A stretch of 64,000 nt of DNA from positions 21,886,001 through 21,950,000 of the forward strand of contig JBHGNT010000006.1 in assembly GCA_043228905.1 (NCBI GenBank), in the 5' to 3' direction. This stretch comes from Azolla caroliniana (Eukaryota > Polypodiophyta). Of this stretch, positions 22,159-32,889 are shown in pieces. How positions within the stretch are numbered: the first letter of the stretch is position 1; every line of letters begins with the position of its first letter. The position numbers and the translations under genes are program-made. A model generated the notes under the pieces. The model did not search any database. It was not told the origin of the DNA and saw only the letters and a list, made by a program, of their open reading frames with translations.

Positions 22159-22991
22159 AACGGCACTACATTCTCAACTTACTCTACAAGTTCGGAATGA
22201 CCGAGTGCAAGCCTGTGTTTACCCCTCTTGACTGTAATCACAAGATCGATGCCAATTCCGGAACCGCTGAGAGCGAGCCATCTCAGTATCGACAACTTAT
22301 CGGTAGTTTGATCTATCTGACCATTACGTGACCCGACCTCAGTTATTCGGTCGGCCTACTTAGCCAGTTTATGCAAAATCCACGAAATCTTCATCTGGAC
22401 TGCGTTAAGAGGATACTTCGGTATGTCAATACGACAATGGACTACGGCATTATGTACAGGACGAATGCGATCATTCGACTCGAAGGGTACACATACGCGG
22501 ACTGGGCAGGATATAAAGCGAGTAGGCGATCCACATCCGGATTCGTCTTCTCTCTTGGTAGTGGATCGATCTCCTGGAGTAGTAAGAATCAGTTGATTAT
22601 CGCACTGTCGAGCACAGAAGCCGAATACAGGGGCACAGCAATCGCCGCATGCGAAGCCGTCTAGCTGAAACGTGTACTAAAGGATCTGGGCGTACCCATC
22701 AAGGATCCAATTCACCTCTACTGTGACAACATGAGCAGTATCTACCTAGCGCAGAATCTCGTATTCCACGCGCGGACTAAGCATATCGAAGTCCACTACC
22801 ACTTCATCCGCGAGCGCGTACAGGCCGGAGAGTTCGACCTACAACACATCAATACGCACCTCCAGGTTGCTAATATTTTTACAAAAGCTCTAGGCGTCGA
22901 CAAGCTCAGGCAATTTGCATTGGACCTTGGTCTCACGACATCTACATTGCCGAGCTTGAGGGGGAGTACACAGCATACGCAGCACGGATAG
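22159..22991 (+). pseudogene. Copia RT C-terminus and RNase H
   Basis: This continues reverse transcriptase (LLYKFGMTECKPV) to IGSLIYLTIT, then a TGA in place of Arg, then RNase H. RNase H motifs include ALSSTEAEYRG and AQNLVFHARTKHIEVHYHF, ending QVANIFTKALGVDKLRQFAL. A TAG replaces the expected Trp near 22661. The chain ends shortly after RNase H, without the long extension seen in the element at 60631-64000. Confidence 0.88.
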
Positions 22992-23110
22992 ACTACACAA
23001 TACACAATAAGAAGCGTAAAGCAATAAAGCCGGAATCTGATTCCTTAAATCGAAGTACTCCGAAGAGCGAAACAACTTTTCAACAGATGGAAGTTGTGTT
23101 CGAACGGGCG

Positions 23111-23415
23111 TGTTGAGAGTCGAACTCAACTTCCCATATATAGGTTTCACACTAGCTCATGGACATGTTGGGCTAGTTTTGTAAATAGTAGAAAGGGCAC
23201 TTGCCCTAGCTTAGTTGGTATATAAACCAACGCATTGTAACTTAGTTGTTGTTGGATGTTTTTTGCTTTCATGTAATCTTGGTTAATATACAATTTAGTC
23301 CATCTCTGTCTTAAGAGCTTTCTCTCTCACTCTCTCTCTCTGTCTTGATACACACACACACACACACTCATCTTCGGCTGCATTACAACCACTCTTGCCT
23401 CCTCATTTCTTTACA
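23111..23415 (+). repeat. 3' LTR of nested copia element
   Basis: This LTR is 305 bp, starts TGTTGAGAGTCGAACTC and ends TTTACA, followed by target duplication ATACC. It is nearly identical to 17386-17686. About 140 bp separate the purine tract at 22960 from the LTR, more than usual. Confidence 0.95.
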
Positions 23416-23420
23416 ATACC

Positions 23421-24475
23421 ATACGTGAGGACTTGAAGACAGATGTTTTCGCTCAAGCCATTCTAGCACAAATTGATCCCTCTCGAGCATCTTGTTCACA
23501 GTTGCAACAACCAGGTACGGACTATCGACAATTCGAATGTCATGATGGATTACTATTCTTTAAGAAACTCTTGTATGTTCCTAAGTAGTCCAAAACTATC
23601 ATGACACATATACAGTTGGGCCTTTTCGTAGTACTAAAACACTAGATTTAGTACAACGATCATTCTGGTGGCCCCATATGTGACAATTTGTCGAAGATTT
23701 TGTTCGGACTTGTGATACATGTTACAGAGCAAAAATGCCAAGGCATCATCCATATGGTTTATTAGAACCATTACCAATTCCAAGCAAGCCATGGCAATCC
23801 ATTACCCTAGATTTCATCACAGATCTTCCGGTCTCTAAGGGATTCGATGCGATCTTAACAGTAGTAGATCAATATACGAAAATGGCCCATTTCCTGCCAT
23901 GTACTAAGGAAATCTCCAGTGAAGAAACCGCTTAAATTGTCATGCGTGAAGTATGTCGGCATCATGGCCTTCCCGATAGTATCATTAGCAACCGTGGACC
24001 CCAGTTCGTCTCGAAGTTCTGGAAGCAGCTCTTTAAAATGCTTAAGATCACTTGTAACCTCTCCTCTGACTACCACCCGCAAACAGACGGCCAAGCAGAA
24101 CGAACAAATCAAATGCTGGAGCAGTATCTTCGGTGCTTTTTAAGCTATCATCAAGATGATTGGGCGGATATTCTCCACTTCGCCGAATTTGGGTATAATA
24201 ACTCTGTCCACTCATCGATAAAGCTGACACCATTTTATGCTTATACGGGCTGTCACCCCCGGTGGTGTGTATTTGAAACCCCAGAGTTACCTACAAATCT
24301 TTGTGCAGAGGATCGTTTGGATCAGCTACGTAAAATATAAGCGGATTTATCTACTCATCCACAGCAAGCTCAACAAACACACAAGGTTTACGCAGATCGT
24401 CATCGGCTTCCATCCAGTTTTGACATTGGAGATCAGGTGTGGCTTACTACGACGACACATCAAGACTAATTAACA
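23421..24475 (+). pseudogene. Ty3/gypsy integrase, resumed after nesting
   Basis: This continues the gypsy polyprotein split at 17385 (REDLKTDVFAQAILAQID). The integrase core reads MPRHHPYGLLEPLPIPSKPW, LDFITDLPVSKGFDAILTVV, ISNRGPQFVSKFWK and HPQTDGQAERTNQM, so the D, D and E positions are present. The C-terminal part has DIGDQVWL near 24425. Stops and frame changes occur at about 23595, 23640 and 23936. Neither a C-terminal chromodomain nor a 3' LTR is recognisable downstream, so the element is 3'-truncated. Confidence 0.85.
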
Positions 24476-25214
24476 AGTACCTGAAGATCACATAATGGAG
24501 CTCACTTTTGAGCACTAGAGCATGTCCTCATGACTCTTCAATGGTCTTCACGCACTTCTAGTTCATATCAATGGCCCATATGTGACTCTAGTCCTTTTAC
24601 AACCTTTCTCCTATACTTCAGTAAATGTTATCAAGGAAATTTTCAAATATACCCTAGTAACCCTCACAGCTTGATTAGTGCCATAGCTCACTCCACTAGA
24701 TTTTAGTTGAAGGTATTATTCACATATGATCAATGTACCCCATCCTTGTAGTGATATTTTAGAAATTATGTATTACTATTAAACTATTATGTAGTCCACT
24801 AGTCCACATTTTTTACACTATCGTGCTACGGTAGCTCATTGACGTTTAAACCACTTGCCCAATAGTCAATCAAAAGTTAGAGTTCATGGCAAAAGTTAGT
24901 ATTCAATTTACATGAAAAAGTATACTCCATACATGATGATTGTCCAACTTCAACAATATTCTTATCAATGACATCATAACTTTGGTATTTTAAGAAATAT
25001 TGATAATATAGTTCACTGAAAAACTAGGCCTATATTGACATGCAATTTATCATTGTATTTATACTCTAATACAATGTATAGTCCTAAATGCAACCCAAAC
25101 GATGTATTTAACAATAAGCCTCAAATAATAAGTAATCTAGGACCAATATTTTTCAAACTACCAGTGGTGCTATAGTATTTTTCAGCTGGACAAGTTTTGT
25201 CAAGTAGACTAAGA

Positions 25215-25476
25215 ATAACCTAAAATACTAGTGATTGATACTGTGTAAATTCATAATTGATCAACTTTGTGTTTGTTTCAAGGGTCCCAAAAGAAAAAGT
25301 CTTTGATAAATTGGAAGAGCTTGATCCTTTACAAAACGTTGTGAGATAACCTAAAATACTAGTGATTGATACTGTGTAAATTCATAATTGATCAACTTTG
25401 TGTTTGTTTCAAGGGTCCCAAAAGAAAAAGTCTTTGATAAATTGGAAGAGCTTGATCCTTTACAAAACGTTGTGAG
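25215..25476. repeat. 131-bp tandem duplication
   Basis: Two apparently identical 131-bp units (25215-25345 and 25346-25476) lie head to tail. Each contains an AG-preceded stretch with one open frame (VPKEKVFDKLEELDPLQNVV) that looks exon-like, but no gene around it was recognised. Confidence 0.9.
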
Positions 25477-25917
25477 AACAAATATGATGAAATCAAGAAA
25501 AGGACACTAACAACTAGTATTCATAGGATATACTGTAATGGGACACTCAAAACAACTAGATACATTTGCCTTTTGCTTTTAACATCGGATACACGCTCAA
25601 GTTTTTCCATGTTCCCTTGCGTTTAGCCTCGAAAGGTTTCCAAGTTAAGTTTTGCCACTAGACACCAGGATTGTCAGCTTTGAAGACACTATTGGTGATT
25701 TACTTTTCATTTCATATTCCTGAGTGCATAGATGTGCAAGTCATAAATGAATGCATGCCACTGCCATAACATCATGTCATTTAAAATAACACCTACTTGC
25801 ACATGAAAGAATATACATCAAAAATATGTCATCTAGCCACTCAGGTTAATCTCTCATATTTCCTACTACCTATGTATTGCTATATATGGAAACATGCATT
25901 TATTTAATGTTTGCTCA

Positions 25918-26047
25918 GTATAAATAATCATTCAATTGTTCTGTCACGGTAATTAAAATTGTCCACAAAACCATGAATCCCAGTATAAATAATCATTCAA
26001 CTGTTGTGTCAACGTAATTAAAATTGTCCACACAAAACCATGAATCC
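25918..26047. repeat. About 64-bp tandem duplication
   Basis: Two near-identical copies begin CAGTATAAATAATCATTCAA (25918 and 25981) and end ACCATGAATCC, with a few substitutions and a 2-bp indel between them. Confidence 0.85.
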
Positions 26048-26381
26048 ATCTTATGTGGAAATATACAATAAATTGAAATTTAGTCCTTTTATTCACGAGT
26101 AAGCACATATTTACAGATTTTTTTACTGCCCTTTTGCATTACCAGCAACAATGTGTGAACTATATATATAATGCAAAGAATTATACATTGATTTGCCTTC
26201 ATAACCTCAAGTAACAATTGGGATATTAGATGGAATATATTTTTGTTTATCCAGATAACCCTTCTCCTCCACTTCAACTTTTACAGCTCACAGAATAAAT
26301 TTCCGCAACTAGAACATTCTCTACAAAACTCGTTTTAGTCGGTCATAAATAATGTTGTTACCTATCCTGACATGTAAACTT

Positions 26382-29300
26382 TTAGTAGCCATATCCTGCA
26401 AAAATAGTTTCATGTTAAACATGAGGTGCCTATTGTATCATATGCAGAAGACACCACACTAAAAACAAGTATGGATATATACATCAATATAGATCTATCA
26501 TGCCACGTTCAGTATTTATAAAATTGTGTATATATGAGTTCATAGAAATATGTATGTGTAAATATAATGCACAAAGAACTGCATTCAAAGATCTGGGTGT
26601 ATGTCATATATATGCAAGTAGATAAGGATATATATATATCATACAAGTAAATCGCATACAGTCCTTAATCATCAAATTAAGGATATATATCATCATGAAA
26701 GTTCCCAGTAGAATATTCATATATCATGCGTAAAGCACCCTATCCAACATATGCATATGCCATCATACACAAGTACTATTGTAAGCATCTAGATGTACAT
26801 CAAACATCTGTCCTATTCTTGCTTAACATATACATGTAATCATTCATGTCAGATTTACCTGAATTATCCATTGGGTTACCAGCTGGCACACTGGGTTCAG
26901 GTTCTTTGATTTCCACCACCACCACATCTGACGTTAGGAATGTCTTTGCCACAGAGGCGGCATGCTCTAAGCAGCACCTAACTACCTGAAGCACGAAAAC
27001 ATCAGTTAAAATGGAATCCTTGAAAATCAGTACAGCCCATTTCTATATACTCACAAATATGCACCATATAATTTCCCATTTGAGGAATCTCTCTTGCACA
27101 AACCAATTTTAACTCTAGCATTATCACATAAGATCATTTCAAATTCAGAAAACACACTAAAATTGCTCCACAGTTGCTGCAGCGGAATTAACATATTGAC
27201 GGAACGTCCCTTCAAGATATGATCACCGTGATTAAGACAAAGATTATTATACGAATCCCAACTAGACATACATCCCTAATAAAAGGTTGACTTTGAATTC
27301 CCTCAAAATATATATAGCACAATATACATGAACTCTGTTTCACAATAACCAATTAAATAATTACATTCATTTATATATTTTTTGAAGCCCAAGAATTTTA
27401 AATGCACAACAATACGAAAACTACTTGTTTGTGTAGTAGTGTCTGTAAGTTCCACACATTTCATTAGACAAATGCATACAAGATCAACCAAGAGACACAA
27501 GGTACAAAGATTTCTAAGTATGGTAAAAGAACTAATGAAAACAAGCAAGCCATGAAATGCGGAACTTCTGAACTGCCCAGATCAACAAGCACAAGATCAA
27601 CTTGATCATGCATAGCTTGGACATAAGCTAAGGCAGCCAGACTGAAATAATCAGTCTGCAGAAGCATTGGTGATTATAGAATAAAAATACATGTAATACT
27701 TATGTTTTAAGAGATCTTATTTGCTACCTTTGTAGGATCAATTATCCCAGCAGCCATAAGGTCTTCATAAGCCCCCGTAGCTGCATTATAGCCATACTTT
27801 AAATTGTCATTAGACAGAACTCTCTCAACCACTACACTGCCATTGACACCTGCATTCTTTGCAATTAGCTTTAATGGGTAGCTTAGGGCTCTCTTCACAA
27901 TATCAGCTCCAACCTACATCACATTACACAATTGTTCTAAACTGAAATCTGTGTAACAAGGAATCTTAGAAATTCCAACGACTTTTAATGTGCATACATT
28001 TATGCAAGTATTTGAATGAGCAAACATTTCCATATCAACTTAAGCAATCAGTTCTATTCAGATTCAAAGAGAAACACAACAGCATATAAATCGTGTGCAC
28101 AATTCACAATTTGTATTTACCTATATGAATACAATACACTTTGCTTCTAAAAGAAAGAAAACAATAAGCTACCATAGTTCAGACCTGCTGCTCATAGTTA
28201 TCAAGCGTTTCTTTAATTGCATCAACCTTTGAAGCTAATCTCAGCAATGCAGATCCTCCACCAACAACTATACCCTCTTCAACAGCAGCCTGTATATCAG
28301 GTATTAAATTCTCTTTGTTATTACATGATCATTCAGCTGGAAAAAAAATACTTAAAAACAAGATAAAGTCAGTTCACATTGCAAATGGCTAGACAGATTA
28401 CGCAAAACAAACCTTAGTGGCATTTAAGGCATCCTCAACTCTTAACTTCTTCTCTTTCAACTCTGTCTCAGTTTGAGCACCAACCTGTTACAACAGCCAT
28501 ACTATCTTATCAAATTAATTATAATATACATTTTGCTATATATCAATAAAGCTCAAACAAAAATATAACAATATATGGTCACATGAGAAACTGATGCAGA
28601 TATACAACTGTAAATCATAATTTATTATACACGCACGAAAATTATCATTTAAGACTAGGCCTCCATTTCAATCACCTGGAGTATTGCGACTCCTCCTGAC
28701 AGTTTAGCAATCCTTTCATTCAGCTTTTCCCGTTCATAATCTTGCTCTGCAATCTTCATTGTCCAAACACAACAATAAAAATAGAGAACAAAACCATGAC
28801 AAGCCCCTAACAGATCTGCATTTCAAAAAGCCAGCAATCATAACACTTGATTATACCTCTATCAAGCTCTTTATCTGAGCTACCCGTTTAGTGACTTCAT
28901 CTTGCGTACTGCCATCCCCAACTATTGTAGTTGTATCTTTGGTTAGCACAACCTTAGCAGCGGTACCCAACACTTCCCTACCAACTTTATCCAAAGAGAG
29001 ACCAATCTCATCCCTAATAACAGTACCTGAAAAGAAGCAAAATCCAATCAATGTATCTAAGGTATATAAAGAAAACCATATTGATGCAACTACAGTTTCC
29101 ATCTGCAGTTTCTTTATTTGCCTGCAGCTCCAGCTCAACCATGCTCAGGAGGTTGTTGACAAAAGACATAAAGAGAAATTCTCCATAAATAAGAACTAAG
29201 GATATTTTGGAGTTGGCACTTATTTATATAATAAACCAATCCTGATGGTTGACATTATCTAGTTAGCAAGAGTGGAGAGAAAAGTATTTGCAACCCCTGC

Positions 29301-32300
29301 ATAATATCTTACCTCCAGTTAAAATCGCAATGTCATCCAGGTATTGACTTTTCCTTTCACCAAATCCAGGAGCTTTCAAAGCTGCAATTTTCAGGCTACC
29401 CCTCAATTTGTTCACAACGAGGGTAGCAAGAGCTTCCTGCTCAATATCTTCAGCAATAATTAATAGGGGATAGCCTCCCTTAATAGCATCCTCTAGAATT
29501 CCAATGATATCTCTGGCTGTGGTAATCTTCTTATCAACAAGAAGAAGCTGCAGAAGGAAATTTTTTGGGATCTGTTAGATATCATTATAATCTAAAGTAC
29601 AGTACACATTATTAATTATCTAGCTGGTAGTCTTTTATCAATGGATAAGAGAAAACCAATAACAAATAATTAATGACTAGCCAAGTCAATGATTTGTTGA
29701 GATAAGCAAAACAAACTTGAGTATTGTGAAAAAACAGGATACAAAAAACGACAGTATATAGATTCTACCAGTATTTCACTCAAAGTATACATTAGCTAGA
29801 CCATCAAAACCTCTACATACGATGAGAGAAAGCCAGCAGAGTAAACTAGACATGAAACTATCTATTGATTACTGACCTTACAATTGGCATACTCAATTAT
29901 CATCTTCTCAGTGTCTGTCACAAAATAGGGTGAAATGTAACCTCGATCAAATTGCATGCCTTCAACCACAACAAGGTTATTCTCTGCACTCCTCCCTTCT
30001 TCAAGAGTCACAACTCCCTTTCGCCCAACTTTGCTCATAGCTTCAGCAATCATATTGCCCACTTCATAATTGTTACCGGCACTGACAGCAGCCACATCTG
30101 CCAGCTCACTGTCTTCAACCTAAAAGACAATAATGCCACACATTTCATTTCCTGAGCTCCAACAGTAAAACGTTAAGTGTCGGTTTCAAAGGGATCTAGA
30201 GAAATGAAATTTTTGACTTGAATAAAAGTTTAAATCATATATCCAAAAATATGAGCTCTGACTTTCAAACAAGCTTACATCTTTTGAGATTCTTTTCAAC
30301 TCCTCCACAAGAGCCTTCACAGTCTTCTCAATACCCCTAGTAATCTGAATAGGATTTGCTCCTGCAGCAACCACCTGTAAAGACAACGGTTCATCCAAAT
30401 ACCTTTTAAGTTGCTCGAAAAATTTACTCTTAGCAGAAATATTATTCTTTCGCTACAACAATTAGATCCTCAAAATATCTTTTTCAATCAGGAATATAAT
30501 AGATCCTACTATCAACACCAAGTCATCACACATAACCCTCACACAGGAATACTACAAACATAAAATACTGTTCTAATTCAATTACCAGAAAAAATCAGAC
30601 TCTCAGAAATGGCTCCAATTACAGAGCTACATAAGGAATTACATACTAAAGTAAGTCCACATTAGATACTTCCACAGGGAATATCTTCAATTCATTACAA
30701 ACCCGAGGCAGTCCCGAAAACTTATAAGAGATTAGTACTTCCAATTCTCCTGCAATTAAGGAATCACCCAGGAACTGACCCGAACATTAGACTCAAATTT
30801 TCTGGTAATTTATTACCTTCACTCCTTCTGCAATAAGCCCTTGAGCTAGTACAACTGAAGTTGTTGTACCATCACCAGCAAGATCATTAGTTTTCGCTGC
30901 AGCTTGTCTTACTAACTTTGCTCCAATATTCTCCACAGGATCTTCCAGCTCAACCTAATGGATGAAAATGAAAGAAATTTCTCAAAATCTAGAGTGAAGA
31001 AAAGAATGTACAATAAACCTAGCATGAATCATGAGCTACAAAACAAAACGAATAAATTAGAATAACAGCATGACAATAGCTTTGAACGCCATGTTTCCTT
31101 GAAAAAAGCTTTAACTCGCAATAGCAGATAAGGGCACAAAATCAGGCATACATATATTTTCAACTGGACAGATTCTTTTTTAGTTTCAAAATGTATGATG
31201 ATTGAAAGGGAGAGGGATTCAAGATGTGTCATGTTTGAAAAGGACAATATTCTGAATTAGTAAACAAAACTAACCTAAACATCTTATTTAAAAGGAATCA
31301 GAGAGGTCTTTAGAAGCTGAAACACCACCTTTAACAATTAACATTTAGACAAAAGATGCGCATAGTGTACAACTAAGGATACAGCAAAATAAATGGCACA
31401 AAAAAGAAGAAATTCAGTACAATCGAAATAGCACAAATAATCAAGATTTGGCATTTTAAATTCAATGGAATCATCAACCATAATGGAAAAAGATGATCAT
31501 TTTACTGAGATCTTCAAAAAAGTGAAGAGAATTGACAAAACTAGGCCAGAGAAAGGAACCAACAATAAGCCGGAATAAGAAACGACAGGAGATGCTAAAC
31601 GTTTAACAATGTGAGGGAAAAACCAAACCTCTTTGGCAACCGTGACACCATCGTTAACAATCTTTGGAGCTCCATATTTGCTTTCCAGAACTACATTTCT
31701 CCCTTTTGGACCTAAAGTCACTCCAACAAGATCCGAAAGCTTGTTCACTCCAGCCTGTGCATCGAATCCAACAAATATACTTCATAATTTCAGAATCAAA
31801 CCTCGAAACGCCACAGGAAAGTGCAACCGTAGCATAGTAAAGTACATTACTTAATATTTTCAGACTGAATTTTGGAAAATATCAATCAAAGTTTTAAAAC
31901 GTATCTAGGAAACCCCTACTTTCTAGCCTGCCAATTCAGAATATAAAAAGAGAGTTGTGTGCTAGATCAAATTAACATAGAAAACCTCTCCATCTATAAC
32001 TCTCCCGGTTGAGATAAGCAAAAAAGAGGAAATAAGTTCCAAAAATCTCCGTTCTCTCCTTTTCCACATCAAAATAAAAGAACCGAAAGGCACTATCTTG
32101 ATTCATTGTATAAAGGACACCATTTGAAGTCCAAAAAAAGAACGGTTTGATTGAAATTCTTGGAAACGACTGTATCAAAGACTACGCAGCTAATTACCAC
32201 CATTACACTTAAAGTAACCATCAAGTGATGTTAAAAAAAACACTATATCTCGCCGTTTCATTCAAGGAGAAACTCTACAATTATCTAACCTACAATCAAC

Positions 32301-32572
32301 GAATCATCAAGGGATACAAAAAGAAAATTTTATCTCTCGCAATTTCATTCGGATTTCACGAGAGAAAAAGCGATGAAAACCTGCAATTTCTTCATAGTAG
32401 AACCATCATTGTTGAAATGGAGCTCTTTCGCCATCGATCGAGTGCGAATGGCAGAGGAACGTTGAAGTTGAGAAGAAGAAGATGGAAAGGACGAATGAGA
32501 TTTATTGGAAAGAAGAAGCTGGCGTTGAGGAAAAGAAGTAAGAGATGCAGAAGAGAAAGATAAGGACGCCAT
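26382..32572 (-). CDS. CPN60B: Chaperonin-60 subunit beta, chloroplastic
   Basis: Beta subunit of the plastid group I chaperonin (GroEL homologue), which folds stromal proteins such as Rubisco large subunit with co-chaperonins. Thirteen exons on the minus strand: 32572-32381, 31754-31629, 30954-30817, 30374-30279, 30119-29877, 29547-29313, 29026-28857, 28753-28676, 28484-28413, 28289-28185, 27913-27728, 26985-26859 and 26395-26382. All junctions have GT-AG and keep frame, giving 1782 nt or 593 residues, the usual family length. The start [14 protein letters not shown] opens a Ser/Thr-rich plastid transit peptide; mature protein probably begins near KELHFN (residue 49). ATP-site motifs are LGPKGRN (78-84) and GDGTTT (133-138). 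The hinge motif [11 protein letters not shown] starts at 458. The C-terminus ends [12 protein letters not shown], typical of the beta type. It appears intact. The promoter carries heat-shock elements and telo-boxes. Confidence 0.96.
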
Positions 32573-32688
32573 GGCTGTCTTTGCGGCTCTGTGTTTGACC
32601 TTTGTATCGGAGCTTTGTCTGCGAGGGAGCAGAAAAAGAGAGACGAGGAAGTTGAATAGCAAGGAAGCAGAGTAGGAAGGAGAAGCAG

Positions 32689-32711
32689 AAACCCTAAACC
32701 CTAAACCCTAG
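32689..32711 (-). promoter_or_regulatory. Triple telo-box upstream of CPN60B
   Basis: Three consecutive AAACCCTA units (plus-strand reading) lie 117-139 bp upstream of the CPN60B ATG. Telo-boxes are established cis elements in promoters of plant genes active in dividing cells. They probably lie in the 5' untranslated region or core promoter. Confidence 0.65.
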
Positions 32712-32785
32712 AAAATGAGGAGGAGGAAGAGGAGGGGAGATAAAAGGCTGCAGCAATTCACGGAAAGAACAAACAAAAGAAAAAG

Positions 32786-32803
32786 GAAGGTTCTAGAAAC
32801 TTC
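32786..32803 (-). promoter_or_regulatory. Perfect heat-shock element upstream of CPN60B
   Basis: GAA, TTC, GAA and TTC units alternate with two-base spacers, four perfect units in a row, 214-231 bp upstream of the start codon. By the established HSF consensus (inverted nGAAn repeats) this is a strong site. It fits a chaperonin gene induced by heat. Confidence 0.75.
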
Positions 32804-32837
32804 TGGTAGAGAAGGAAGGGAAGGAGAAACGAACAAA

Positions 32838-32850
32838 GAAGTTTCTAGAA
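32838..32850 (-). promoter_or_regulatory. Second heat-shock element upstream of CPN60B
   Basis: GAAGTTTCTAGAA is a perfect three-unit HSF site, 266-278 bp upstream of the CPN60B ATG and 34 bp beyond the first element. A (TTC)n microsatellite follows at 32856-32888. Confidence 0.75.
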
Positions 32851-32889
32851 AAACCCTTCTTCTTCTTCTTCTTCTTCTTCTTCTTCTTT

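Larger units (their letters stand above)
17386..23415 (+). mobile_element. Ty1/copia element nested in gypsy element
   Basis: This is a complete-ended 6.0-kb copia insertion. The 5' LTR is 17386-17686, the primer site TGGTATCAGAGTG starts at 17687, and gag, protease, integrase, RT and RNase H follow. A purine tract CTTGAGGGGGAG lies near 22960, and the 3' LTR is 23111-23415. The flanks ATACC (17381-17385) and ATACC (23416-23420) form a perfect 5-bp target duplication. The LTRs differ at about eight positions by eye, so the insertion is old but not ancient. A solo LTR (21451-22153) and a second insertion (19714-20150) sit inside it, and several in-frame stops kill the coding region. Confidence 0.95.
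24476..26381. other. Non-coding, with tandem duplications
   Basis: AT-rich sequence between the gypsy remnant and the stop codon of the chaperonin gene. The only structure seen is the two tandem duplications listed separately. Confidence 0.6.
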
